Under the pieces are notes generated by a model that saw nothing but the letters and a program-made list of their open reading frames with translations, was not told where the DNA came from and did no database searches. Positions 1 through 8,544 of a stretch of 64,000 nt of DNA are shown here, piece by piece (position 1 is the stretch's first letter; each line of letters starts with the position of its first letter). Position numbers and translations under genes: made by a program. Origin of the DNA: CAZRCG01 sp964598565 (lineage in GTDB: Bacteria; Bdellovibrionota; UBA2394); assembly GCA_964598565.1 (NCBI GenBank), contig CAZRCG010000007.1, positions 67,354 through 131,353 of the forward strand, read 5' to 3'.

Positions 1-116
1 TCTACATGGCCGCCCTCGGCCTTAGATAGCGCGATTACCTTTACGGCAAGGAGCGACAATCGTTGCTCAGAGATGCCGAGAGGCTTTCGAGTGCGATTAA
101 CAACGGAGACATGCAT
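1..116 (-). CDS. ybeY: probable YbeY endoribonuclease, N-terminal 38 residues only
   Basis: Only the first 38 codons lie in the window; the reading frame runs off the left edge. The peptide starts MHVSVVNRTRKPLGISEQ, which has the hydrophobic-strand then N-R pattern found at the start of YbeY, the metal-dependent RNase that matures 16S rRNA. It lies 13 bases downstream of the PgpH-like HD phosphohydrolase on the same strand, and pgpH/yqfF followed by ybeY is a common gene pair in bacteria. The catalytic His cluster of YbeY is in its C-terminal half and cannot be seen here, so the call rests on weak N-terminal resemblance plus gene order. Confidence 0.5.
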   Translation of the reverse strand, partial: MHVSVVNRTRKPLGISEQRLSLLAVKVIALSKAEGGHV

Positions 117-129
117 GGCCTAAAAAATC

Positions 130-2379
130 CTAGGGCGAAAATGGCTTCATCGACGACGTACGCTGTGGATCGTCGGATTCTTCTTTATGAGAGGGATACT
201 CAATTCGTTGATGATAGATGCCCTGCAGTACCTGAGAAAAGGCCATGCCAATGGCGTTTAAATCTTTGAGAGTGAGATCGCATTCATCGAGCTGTCCATC
301 GAGAAAAAATCGCTCAATCGTTTGATGCACCACTTGTCGAATTTGATCGGCCGATTTCTTGGGCAGACTCTTGACGGTCGCTTCAACGGCATCGGCTAAG
401 AGAATGATGGCCGCTTCTCTGGTTTGCGGTTTGGGGCCAGGGTATCTAAAATCGCGATCGTCGGGTTCTTCGGTGCCTTCAGCTTCGGCGAGTTTGCGAG
501 CCTTATCGTAAAAGTATGAGATAAGACCGGTGCCGTGATGCTGGGGGATCACCTCAATAATACTCGGAGGTAACTTGTACTCCAGGGCAAGCTCGATGCC
601 TTCTTTCACATGGTTTGAGATGATAAGCGCACTCATTGTCGGCGCGAGTTTGTCGTGTTTGTTCTCGCCTTTAATGTTCTCAATAAAGTAGTGAGGCTTT
701 TTTAATTTTCCTACGTCATGATAGAGACTTGCCACACGAGCAAACAAGCCATTGCCGCGAATGGTCTCTGCCGCTTTTTCGGCCAACTGACTTACGGTGA
801 AGGAGTGAAAGTAGGTTCCAGGAGCTTTAATAATTAAATCTCGTAGCAGAGGATGATTGGTGCTCGCCAGCTCCATAAGGCGCAAATCGGTCGTATAGCC
901 CAAAAGTTCAATAATGGGCTGAAACCCAAGAACGAGCATGCTTGAAACAAAGCCTGAGAGAAGGCAGAATCCAATCAAAGCGGTATAAGAGATGATCGGC
1001 AATTCAAAATTGGGAAGATCTGACAGACCTGCCATAGAGCCTACGATCATCATCACGCTGACAACGAGCCCAGCAACGAGTCCGGCTCTGAAGACGTCAG
1101 AGCGTTGTGAAATATGGCGCATGCAAGCCGCTGCAGCGAGCGATGACGTATAAAATGCGACGCCAAAAAAAGCGTCTCGTTGAATGAGTGAAAGACAGAT
1201 GGCCTGAATCAAAATAAAGAAGTGTGTAATCTCCATGCTCGCAAATAGTCGAAGAGTCATTCCGCTAAATGCAATGGGCAGCAGATAGTGAATGGCCGAA
1301 CCGAATGATGTGGTGCCTCGCGATACATGAAGAACATGCAGAGCAAAGGCATAGAGTCCTAAAGAAATTACCAAAAAACCCCCGATAACACACTGGTCTC
1401 GCAGGGACAGTTTAAACTTCTTAAAATTAGATTGGCCTACAAAATTGAGAACTAAGATTAACACGAATAAAAAGAGGGCCATTAAACCCGTGGCTTTAAA
1501 TCCCCGAAGTTTATCCCCCTGTTTTTGTTGACTAGCTAAGAGTAAGACGTGCCGCCGCTCAATACGCTCGCCAGCTTTAAGAAAAGTTTCTCCACCCCGA
1601 ACCTCGTAGACGACAGGTTCGATGGATGCTGAGATCTCTTGGCGCCTGTGTTCTGTTTCAACACGGTTAAAACTTAAATCTGTCTCAATGAGATTGGTGA
1701 ATAGAAATAAAATCTGCTCATAGTGCGCGGGCGACAGCGTTCGCTCTTGCTTCGGAGGAGTTTGATAGCGAGCGCGAAAAGAATCTCGTACTTCAGAAAT
1801 ACTTTGAATTTTATTGAGAAAGGCCTTTCGAGAGACTCGAATCTCTTCATTGCTGCGAATATCGCGAACTAAAATTTCAGAAGAGACCAAGGTCGATTTT
1901 TCTTCGACGATCCAAACCGATCGATAGTCTGCAACGAACTGTGTTGCAAGAGATTCTAAAATATGACTGCCTCGATTAGCGCGCAGCGCTACCCACTGTA
2001 GGCTCGTCAAAGGAACTTTCAATAACTCTTCGATCATTGTCTCAGTTGCAGAGCTTTGTCCGAGGGTGGTCGCTTTGGCATTTTTAACTCGGTCTATTAA
2101 TTGGCTGCGAGTGGCGGAGTCGAAGTCATATATGGGCAGTACTTGCTCGGAGAGAAGGCGCCGTTTCTTGTCGGTCAACTCTTCATCGATGACTCGCATG
2201 TCTTGCTGGGCCACTTCATCTTTGCCGGCGAGTCTGCCCACGACATAATCTGGGCTTTCTTGCGTCCAGGGGCTGCGAGCGATCGTCGCCGCTGCCAATG
2301 CAGTCAGTGCTGCAATGGCCAGTGAGCGCCAGCGTCTCTTAAGCAAAAAAAATTGGCTTGTCCAAAATCCATCCATCAC
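130..2379 (-). CDS. pgpH: PgpH-type 7TM-HD phosphohydrolase (cyclic-di-AMP phosphodiesterase family)
   Basis: A 749-residue membrane protein with the full 7TMR-HDED / 7TM / HD layout. One membrane helix lies near residues 18-35, then an extracytoplasmic region to about residue 285, a bundle of hydrophobic helices to about 490, and a cytoplasmic HD domain. The HD signature YHDVGK is at about 553-558, with an upstream metal-binding His in the stretch TYFHS and a downstream QHHGTG near 613. Family members hydrolyse cyclic-di-AMP; the substrate here is inferred from the family. The start is GTG 2379 or ATG 2376, five bases after the stop of the preceding gene, so the genes are probably co-transcribed. 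ybeY follows. Confidence 0.85.
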   Translation of the reverse strand: MMDGFWTSQFFLLKRRWRSLAIAALTALAAATIARSPWTQESPDYVVGRLAGKDEVAQQDMRVIDEELTDKKRRLLSEQVLPIYDFDSATRSQLIDRVKNAKATTLGQSSATETMIEELLKVPLTSLQWVALRANRGSHILESLATQFVADYRSVWIVEEKSTLVSSEILVRDIRSNEEIRVSRKAFLNKIQSISEVRDSFRARYQTPPKQERTLSPAHYEQILFLFTNLIETDLSFNRVETEHRRQEISASIEPVVYEVRGGETFLKAGERIERRHVLLLASQQKQGDKLRGFKATGLMALFLFVLILVLNFVGQSNFKKFKLSLRDQCVIGGFLVISLGLYAFALHVLHVSRGTTSFGSAIHYLLPIAFSGMTLRLFASMEITHFFILIQAICLSLIQRDAFFGVAFYTSSLAAAACMRHISQRSDVFRAGLVAGLVVSVMMIVGSMAGLSDLPNFELPIISYTALIGFCLLSGFVSSMLVLGFQPIIELLGYTTDLRLMELASTNHPLLRDLIIKAPGTYFHSFTVSQLAEKAAETIRGNGLFARVASLYHDVGKLKKPHYFIENIKGENKHDKLAPTMSALIISNHVKEGIELALEYKLPPSIIEVIPQHHGTGLISYFYDKARKLAEAEGTEEPDDRDFRYPGPKPQTREAAIILLADAVEATVKSLPKKSADQIRQVVHQTIERFFLDGQLDECDLTLKDLNAIGMAFSQVLQGIYHQRIEYPSHKEESDDPQRTSSMKPFSP

Positions 2380-2384
2380 TATGA

Positions 2385-3419
2385 TTAGCGCCTTTCGCTT
2401 CGGCAGCTTAACTCATAGGTTACCGGATTCATAAGCGAATAGCTGAAAAGATCTGCCGGAATAGCTAAAGACTTGGGCAATTCGTTCAACGTCAATGGAT
2501 AGTACTGAAAACGACTTCGATAGATTTCAAGCGCTTGCTGCACAGCTCTCGAGTCACAAGGCGCCGTTATCTTTTGGCTAAAGACAAAATGAAGGCCGAT
2601 CGTTAAAACTAAAGCCGATAGGGTTGTTACTACGGCGTTTAAAACATCGTTGACGCTGAGAGCCAGAGTGTGAACGACGGAGCCCTCTTCGGCGAGTCGC
2701 TCTTTTGACCTCAGGGCGCCGCGTTCTTGAAGACTTAAAATCATCTCAATGGTGAGATACTCTCCGTAAGGCAGCATCTGTACCAAATCTAAAACACTGT
2801 GATGCCCGTCGCAGAGTCTCAGAAGCTCTAGCTCATCCACCGAAAAGGGTAATGGATTGCCCTGAACTTTGGCTTCTGACAAACTTTCTTCAATAAGGTC
2901 GGGTAAGTTTGAGTTTTGAATCGACGATACAAAGACTCGCTTGCTTGAACCCATTTGTGATTTAAGGGCCGGCCATGCTTGAAGTCGTCTCTTGGCCTCT
3001 TCAATTAATTCTCCCAGCTCCATGGGCGTATAAAAGGGAAGTTGGTCTGGATCTGGAAGAAATACGCGGTCGTCTTGTTTTCGAATTTCAATATTGGACC
3101 AAAAGAAGCATCTTAAAAAGACTTCTCTTCGATCTACGAGAAATAGTTTTTGAAGTCTTAGTTGTTGATCGGGGTTTGTCTTGAGGAGTTCAAGCATCAA
3201 TTCAGGCCAGCTTCCCGGCATCCAGGAATCTGGCATCTGAACGTTAAGCCATGGATAGCGCTTCCAGCGCTGCAAAGATCGATCGATAGCTCGATGCGCA
3301 TAAATCACTTGTCCCTCAGAAACTTCGATGGAGGCGCTTCCTTGAGTCGAAATGAGAATAACTCGTCCGGACCAAAGGTCTCGTCTGGCTTGTTCAAAAA
3401 AATCGAGTATCTGTTTCAT
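2385..3419 (-). CDS. unknown membrane-anchored protein with PatA/DUF4388-like N-terminus
   Basis: 344 residues. The first 50 residues (SGRVILIST then ASIEVSEGQVIYAHR) resemble the PatA/DUF4388 N-terminal module, in which a short beta-strand pair is followed by a G-Q-V/I-Y-A turn. A helical segment with the phrase LLRLCDGHHSVLDLVQML resembles the DUF4388 winged-helix repeat. A single membrane helix lies near residues 258-280, and a short C-terminal part (ALEIYRSRFQYYPLTLNEL) resembles the C-terminal strand region of GspG-like pseudopilins. The start codon overlaps the stop of the upstream membrane-protein gene by four bases, so the two are translationally coupled. Function unknown; a partner of that protein is inferred from coupling. 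Confidence 0.6.
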   Translation of the reverse strand: MKQILDFFEQARRDLWSGRVILISTQGSASIEVSEGQVIYAHRAIDRSLQRWKRYPWLNVQMPDSWMPGSWPELMLELLKTNPDQQLRLQKLFLVDRREVFLRCFFWSNIEIRKQDDRVFLPDPDQLPFYTPMELGELIEEAKRRLQAWPALKSQMGSSKRVFVSSIQNSNLPDLIEESLSEAKVQGNPLPFSVDELELLRLCDGHHSVLDLVQMLPYGEYLTIEMILSLQERGALRSKERLAEEGSVVHTLALSVNDVLNAVVTTLSALVLTIGLHFVFSQKITAPCDSRAVQQALEIYRSRFQYYPLTLNELPKSLAIPADLFSYSLMNPVTYELSCRSERR

Positions 3420-5110
3420 GTCGAAGATAGTCTCCAGGCTCGAGCGACGAAAATAATATACAGAAGGCCAAATAAACTACCCAAAAGCGGCGATGAGTAG
3501 GAGTGATTGAATCGTGCCCCTGTATGTTCAAAGAAGAAGGGTATGAAAGACGTCTGTAGTTTTGGGGAAAGGGCCAACCAAGCAGGGGTATACAGAAGCG
3601 CGGTTTTCGCCCAAGAAAGTAAAAACGACTCTCCTTCATAGGCTTTCCACAGTTGGGGGTATATCCAAAACCAGAGTCGGGTTTGGCGAGTCTTTATGTG
3701 ATTGTAGGCTCGCATTTCCATTTCTATCTGAATACGCGTGGCCGTGGCCGATAGATCTGATTTTTGGTTATTGGTCGCCTGAAAGGTACTCGATGTATCA
3801 AAATCACGCGTTAACGCTGGTTGGCCTGTATGTCGGCAGAGGCCCGAGCAGCGACGTCTCCAAAAGAAAAAGAACGCCAGAAAGAGCCAAGGTATAACAA
3901 AGAGCACAAGACGCCCCCATCGCGAAGATGGGATCAACGGCGAAAGACCTGTGTCTTGCAGCCATTGTACAATTTGACCTTGAAAGCGATCGGCCAAAAA
4001 CTGAAAGGCACTCCGAGGCTCTGGCTGTAACATGGCATGAGTTTGGCGCGCTGCACGCTGACTGAAGTGACTGAGCTCATCGGATGTGAGTTTATTGCGA
4101 AGCTCATCCGACTGAATCAATTTTTGAGCGCGTATTGACATCTGAGAGCGATTAAAAAGAATGAGGGGCTCCGTCTCAGCCATCGGAAGCTCCGACAAGC
4201 GTTGCAAAATGCTCTCGGGCGATGCGGTGGATTCATCAGCCACAATACGGAGTAGGGAGGTCTGGGGCGAGGGCGGTAAATGCTGCAGGAGTGACCGAGT
4301 AGAGGCGATATCTCTATTGTAAAACGCCCAAAGAGCTTTCTCAAAAGGATGAAGCTGGTCTAAATCACTCTTTGAATATTCCAACCGGGTCCGACCTTCA
4401 CGGAGCGCTTCGATGAGATTGGTTCCCATGAAGGTTTTCTTCAAATAAGAACTGTGGGACCAGACACTTAAAGTCACGGTCAATAAGCAGGCCACGATAA
4501 TTGGAGAAATTTTTTCACGAGAGTAAATGGCCGCCAAGAACCCCCACAACGCTACAAAGGCCGCCCATTGCTGAAAGACAATGGTCATCATTAAGGTAAC
4601 AGCCAATGCCAACAGAATCGGAAATGCGCTTTCGCTTCGAATGAAGCGCGGTAGGTCATGAGCCATGGGCCGAGCCCAAATAGAAATATGAAATAGAAGA
4701 ACCAACAAAAATGAAAAGAAGAGCGGAAATACAATCACTTTAATATGCCCCGAGAGAAAGACAAGGCCATCCCAAGGTCGATCTACTAAGGTGCTCAGAA
4801 AACGCGAGACTAACGAACTAAGAATATGAAAGTCAAAAGGGTCGGTGCCTAGGGCTAGGCTCAATTGAAGATGTGCGAGCGGCACATCTTTGGTAGGCCC
4901 AAAAAAATTGGTAGGGATGACTCGACCTTCGATGAAGAGGTTCATTTTGTTTTCAGCGATATCCACGAAGCCGTATTTCTGAAAAAAAGCTTGAGTTGAG
5001 ATGTCTTGAGACAGCGACTCGTGCCATTGCGTTCGCAAGTCTCTCATGCCGAGGTCCGCGCCGGGCTCGAGGGGAAATATCAAGAATGAAAGAACAAAGA
5101 AAGAAATCAC
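3416..5110 (-). CDS. unknown polytopic membrane protein with degenerate zinc-ribbon-like segment
   Basis: 564 residues. An N-terminal signal or anchor (MISFFVLSFLIFPLEPGAD) precedes a polar stretch. Hydrophobic helices follow at about 120-145, 160-200 and 205-225, then a soluble helical domain of about 150 residues, another helix near 385-405, a Cys-containing linker (RRRCSGLCRHTGQPAL) and two final helices. The linker sits where comparable delta-proteobacterial membrane proteins often carry a CxxC zinc ribbon after the last long helix, but here only two Cys remain, in a CxxxC spacing. It heads the minus-strand group ending in pgpH and ybeY. I do not recognise a named family; function unknown. 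Confidence 0.6.
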   Translation of the reverse strand: MISFFVLSFLIFPLEPGADLGMRDLRTQWHESLSQDISTQAFFQKYGFVDIAENKMNLFIEGRVIPTNFFGPTKDVPLAHLQLSLALGTDPFDFHILSSLVSRFLSTLVDRPWDGLVFLSGHIKVIVFPLFFSFLLVLLFHISIWARPMAHDLPRFIRSESAFPILLALAVTLMMTIVFQQWAAFVALWGFLAAIYSREKISPIIVACLLTVTLSVWSHSSYLKKTFMGTNLIEALREGRTRLEYSKSDLDQLHPFEKALWAFYNRDIASTRSLLQHLPPSPQTSLLRIVADESTASPESILQRLSELPMAETEPLILFNRSQMSIRAQKLIQSDELRNKLTSDELSHFSQRAARQTHAMLQPEPRSAFQFLADRFQGQIVQWLQDTGLSPLIPSSRWGRLVLFVIPWLFLAFFFFWRRRCSGLCRHTGQPALTRDFDTSSTFQATNNQKSDLSATATRIQIEMEMRAYNHIKTRQTRLWFWIYPQLWKAYEGESFLLSWAKTALLYTPAWLALSPKLQTSFIPFFFEHTGARFNHSYSSPLLGSLFGLLYIIFVARAWRLSST

Positions 5111-5192
5111 ACTCTAAGTGTAGGTTTGAGTTCTTTTTCAAGCCAGTGGGAATTTCAGTTTTCATCGGTCACCTTGCGGTAAGATGGGGGCT

Positions 5193-5221
5193 TTGCAGCC
5201 GGCATTTCGAGTTGATAAATA
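5193..5221 (+). promoter_or_regulatory. putative sigma-70-type promoter of the CBS-domain gene
   Basis: TTGCAG at 5193-5198 and TAAATA at 5216-5221 are separated by exactly 17 bases, and the next gene on this strand starts 57 bases later. The hexamers each differ from consensus at two positions, so this is a plausible but unproven promoter. Confidence 0.4.
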
Positions 5222-5278
5222 CCTGACAAAGCCTATGAAGAGGAATAGCCTGAGGCCATAGCTTACAAGGAGGTCTGT

Positions 5279-5689
5279 ATGAGTAAAGCAATGCCCACGA
5301 TTCAAAAATTTATGACAACGGCTCCCCATTCTATTGGAGCTGATCAAACAATAGCTAAGGCGGATACTAGAATGAGAGAGCTTGGGATTCGTCATTTACC
5401 CGTTTTAGCCGGTGGTAAACTCATCGGTATTATCTCTGATCGCGACATCAAATTTCTTCAGAGCTTTCGTGATATCGATGTTAGAAATACAAAAATTGAA
5501 GATTGTTCGGTGTCGGAAGTTTTTTCGGTAACGCCCAATTCACCTCTGGATGAAGTCTGTGCCAGCATGGCTGAAAATAAATATGGCTGTGCGGTTGTTA
5601 TGGATAATCAAAAGTTGGTGGGCATTTTCACCTGGGTGGATGCGCTGCGTGCGACGAATGAGATTTTGAATTCTCGATTTCATAAGTGA
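5279..5689 (+). CDS. stand-alone CBS-domain-pair protein
   Basis: 136 residues made almost entirely of two CBS motifs (about 8-65 and 72-130), the adenosyl-ligand binding Bateman module. Characteristic phrases are RELGIRHLPVLAGGKLIGIISDRD in the first repeat and NKYGCAVVMDNQKLVGIFTW in the second. There is no attached catalytic or membrane domain, so it probably acts as a small nucleotide-sensing protein; partner and ligand cannot be read from the sequence. The ATG is preceded by a strong AAGGAGG. It is a single-gene unit between two minus-strand groups, with its own promoter-like sequence upstream. Confidence 0.8.
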   Translation: MSKAMPTIQKFMTTAPHSIGADQTIAKADTRMRELGIRHLPVLAGGKLIGIISDRDIKFLQSFRDIDVRNTKIEDCSVSEVFSVTPNSPLDEVCASMAENKYGCAVVMDNQKLVGIFTWVDALRATNEILNSRFHK

Positions 5690-5764
5690 GTGCTCTGCCG
5701 TCAGAGAATTCTGTTCATCGTGCGGACCTCGAAAATTTAAGAGGTCGTTAGGTTCTCCGCTGAT

Positions 5765-6577
5765 TTAGCGAAACACAAAGGGGTTTCGGCCTGTTTTTGT
5801 TTCAAAGGCTGAAATCCACGACGTCAGGAAGCCCTTGCCTCGAGGGGCAAATCCATAGGGCTCGGGGAGGCCGTCTGGGGCATTTCTGGAATGACAATAG
5901 ATACATCCTTGCGGATTCATTCTTTGGCCTGACACGCGATAAAGACGATTGTTTTTCTCGATGACCAGGTTGATGAGTTCTGGCTCTCTCATGAGAAAGA
6001 GGGATTCGTTCCCCGTTTTATCCCGGCTAGGTCTATATTGCGCAAACGCCCATCGGTGAGACGCGATCTTCTTCGCAATGCGCCACTCAAAGAGACTATT
6101 GCGATCATCGCGCATTCGAATAATATCAAGAATTTCTGTTTCTTCTGGCAGGTTCCACTTTTCGTCACGCCCATCTTCCTCATGCTTCACAACCTCGATA
6201 GATTTATCCTCGGGGAGGCGAACCCAGGTTTCATGAACAAACAGAGCGCCATTATCGATCGCAGGCTCAATTATTAAGCGTCTCGCAATAGGTGCCGAAA
6301 TTCCATGTCGGCCGCTAAATCCCTGGTAAGGTAAAAATCCATTCGCTTCTGGATCGATCATCGGGCGCGTATCTTCAAAACCTTGATTCAGAATAGAGCG
6401 AAGTTCAGCTTCTCCGTTGGTTTCGTAGAGTTTATTTGGCGGCGGGGACTGGACGCTTTCCCTGTCGACGGGGGGTGGCTGAGCTCTGAGAGGTAGTAGA
6501 AGTCCACCAAAATTCCCCACCATCATTGCAGCAAGCAAGTATCCCCTCACGCGCCTCATAGGGCTTGAGTAGCACAT
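5765..6577 (-). CDS. secreted protein with one c-type heme motif, otherwise unknown
   Basis: 270 residues with an N-terminal signal peptide (RRVRGYLLAAMMVGNFGGLLL, ending near RAQ), so exported. A single CxxCH heme-attachment motif, CIYCH, occurs near residue 228 in the sequence QRMNPQGCIYCHSRNAP. The rest has an Arg/Glu-rich middle and matches no cytochrome fold I can name. One covalently bound heme and a periplasmic location are the expected consequences. ATG 6577 and ATG 6559 are both possible starts; the second gives a tighter signal peptide. It lies 18 bases beyond the end of murJ on the same strand and may be in the same transcript. Confidence 0.55.
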   Translation of the reverse strand: MCYSSPMRRVRGYLLAAMMVGNFGGLLLPLRAQPPPVDRESVQSPPPNKLYETNGEAELRSILNQGFEDTRPMIDPEANGFLPYQGFSGRHGISAPIARRLIIEPAIDNGALFVHETWVRLPEDKSIEVVKHEEDGRDEKWNLPEETEILDIIRMRDDRNSLFEWRIAKKIASHRWAFAQYRPSRDKTGNESLFLMREPELINLVIEKNNRLYRVSGQRMNPQGCIYCHSRNAPDGLPEPYGFAPRGKGFLTSWISAFETKTGRNPFVFR

Positions 6578-6595
6578 TCAAGAAGATCCGTAAAT

Positions 6596-8215
6596 CTAGT
6601 CATTCTTAGGGGTAGCGCCGTTAAAAAATAGCTTTGAGCGTACTCGCTTCATCAAGGTGGTGGCGAGATCAATTCGTAGTAGAGAACAAGCCACGGCGTA
6701 GAAACAAATCCCTGAAGTCACGAGTAGGCCAAGCCGCCCAATTTTTTGAAGTCCGATGCCGCTCTCCATCCAAACGGATGGTCCAACAACATAAGTGACG
6801 GCCAGTAGGCCTCCTCCCATCATGGCAGCAGCGAGGAGAGTTTTTAAGATATCTTTCACCAAGGTTCTGTCGAACAATCCTGGGCGCCGGTGAAGTATGA
6901 TCAAAAATAACGCTAAGGTCTGAAATGTGGAAGAGATCGAAGTAGCCAGAGCAATTCCTGCGGCTCCCAGCGACTGAGATAGCAAAAGCGCTGAAATATA
7001 GTTAACGGCGATCGCGATTAGACTAATCCAAAATGGCGTCTTGGTGTCGAGCGACGAAAAGAAATAGCCTAAGGCGATTCTGAGACCTGAAAAAAAAGGC
7101 AGGCCTAAGGCATAGGCAACTAGGCAACCTGAAGACAGCAAGAGATCTTCGGCCTGAAAACGACCTGTAAAATAAAGGGTCGATACAATTGGTGTGGATA
7201 GAGCGATTAAACCAATGGTCGCTGGTAGACCCAAGAAAGCGACCGACCGCAGAGCGTAAGCCAAAGCCTCTTTAAGGCCCGGTAGATCCTTCTTTGCAAT
7301 GAGTCGGCTGAAAGACGGCAAAATGGCTGTACCCAACGATGTGGCAATGATGGCGACGGGCAGCTCTAGAATGAGATCCGCATAAAAGAGATGAGATACG
7401 GCGCCAGGAATGCCGCTGGCAAAAGAACGGTTGATGATGATGTTAATTTGGTAGACCGCTAGGCTAAAGACGCTAGGGACAAGCAGAAAAAAGAGGGCTT
7501 TAACTCGAGGATCTCGCCAGCGAAAGTTGAGCGACGGGGTAGCCTGATAACGTTTGACCCTTGGCCATTGCAATGCAACTTGTAAAAGGGCTCCCAATAG
7601 AATAGCCGAGGCGAACAAAAATATACCTAGGTTCGCTTCGGGTTGAAGAAAGAAATAAGCAAGAGGCACAATGGCGATCACACTGACGCTGATCATCGCT
7701 GGCACGAAAGCCGACAACGCAAAGTCTCGAAAGGTATTGAGCACACCCATGAGAAAAGCCGACCAGGCAATAAATAGAAGAAAAGGAAAAAGCCACCGGG
7801 TTAGAGACACCGTCAGGTCAAATTTTTCTTTCTCATTTTCAAACTCGGGTACGTAGAGTCGAACGAGATCGGGAGCGAAAAAAATTCCCAGTCCAACAAC
7901 GACCAAGCAAATAACGGTGAGCCAGGCAAAGCTCGAACTAATAAAAGACCGCCAGTCCTTAGAATCCATGGGGGAATCTGACTCTTGTCGGTAGCGTGTG
8001 AGCGTCGAGACAAGACTCGGGGTGAGAGCCCCTTCTCCCAGAAGGCGTCGCAGCGCGTTTGGAATGGTAAAGGCCGCTACAAAGGCGTCTGCAACCGCGG
8101 ACGCCCCAAAAAAATGGCTTAAAATCTGGTTGCGTACGAGTCCAAGAAGCCTTGAAACAAAGGTAAACAGGGCCAAAACTTTCGAGGCTTTGCCAATCTC
8201 CTTGATCTCACTCAT
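6596..8215 (-). CDS. murJ: MurJ lipid II flippase
   Basis: About 539 residues with some fourteen hydrophobic helices and the MVF-superfamily pattern. The N-terminal segment SRLLGLVRNQILSHFFGAS then DAFVAAFTIPNALRRLLGEGAL is diagnostic of MurJ/MviN. MurJ flips the undecaprenyl-linked peptidoglycan precursor lipid II to the periplasmic face of the inner membrane and is normally essential. The start is placed at ATG 8215, with GGAG nine bases upstream; a TTG at 8230 would add five residues. It is divergent from rpsT, whose start is 66 bases away, so both promoters share a very short region. Confidence 0.93.
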   Translation of the reverse strand: MSEIKEIGKASKVLALFTFVSRLLGLVRNQILSHFFGASAVADAFVAAFTIPNALRRLLGEGALTPSLVSTLTRYRQESDSPMDSKDWRSFISSSFAWLTVICLVVVGLGIFFAPDLVRLYVPEFENEKEKFDLTVSLTRWLFPFLLFIAWSAFLMGVLNTFRDFALSAFVPAMISVSVIAIVPLAYFFLQPEANLGIFLFASAILLGALLQVALQWPRVKRYQATPSLNFRWRDPRVKALFFLLVPSVFSLAVYQINIIINRSFASGIPGAVSHLFYADLILELPVAIIATSLGTAILPSFSRLIAKKDLPGLKEALAYALRSVAFLGLPATIGLIALSTPIVSTLYFTGRFQAEDLLLSSGCLVAYALGLPFFSGLRIALGYFFSSLDTKTPFWISLIAIAVNYISALLLSQSLGAAGIALATSISSTFQTLALFLIILHRRPGLFDRTLVKDILKTLLAAAMMGGGLLAVTYVVGPSVWMESGIGLQKIGRLGLLVTSGICFYAVACSLLRIDLATTLMKRVRSKLFFNGATPKND

Positions 8216-8245
8216 TGAGGAGCTCTCCAAAATGCCCTCAAATCG

Positions 8246-8274
8246 TTGACTTTAGGGTTTCTGGTTATTAAGAA
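8246..8274 (+). promoter_or_regulatory. putative rpsT promoter implying a leaderless mRNA
   Basis: TTGACT at 8246-8251 and TAAGAA at 8269-8274 have a 17-base spacer. The expected transcription start falls at about 8281, which is the A of the rpsT start codon. No Shine-Dalgarno sequence is visible before that ATG. Confidence 0.35.
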
Positions 8275-8280
8275 TCCCGT

Positions 8281-8544
8281 ATGGCTAATCACGCTTCGAG
8301 TGAAAAACGAGCTCGTCAAGAGCTGAAACGAAATTCTAGAAATCAGTCGATCCGATCGGCGGTTCATTCCGCAGAGCGTTTGGTTCGAGACTCCCTCAAA
8401 GAGGGACCTAAGGCGGAGGCTGCACTGAAGTCGGCCTTTAGCGTTATTCAGAAAGCTAGGGGTATTCTTCATCGTAATACCGTTAGGCGAAAGATGGCGA
8501 AGCTCGCCAAAGCAGTGGCGTCGGCTGCCAAAAAGTCTGCCTAG
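8281..8544 (+). CDS. rpsT: 30S ribosomal protein S20
   Basis: 87 residues, basic, Ala/Lys/Arg-rich and all helical. It starts MANHASSEKRARQELKRN and ends in a poly-basic tail with HRNTVRRKMAKLAKAV, the S20 signature that binds 16S rRNA in the body of the small subunit. Length is normal for the family. No ribosome-binding site precedes the ATG, and a promoter-like sequence ends only seven bases before it. The last 62 bases overlap the 3' end of holA on the opposite strand. Confidence 0.96.
   Translation: MANHASSEKRARQELKRNSRNQSIRSAVHSAERLVRDSLKEGPKAEAALKSAFSVIQKARGILHRNTVRRKMAKLAKAVASAAKKSA

Noticed and set aside
2066..2325. Open frames on the plus strand within the pgpH gene
   Set aside because: They are antisense to a well-conserved coding region and have no family pattern.
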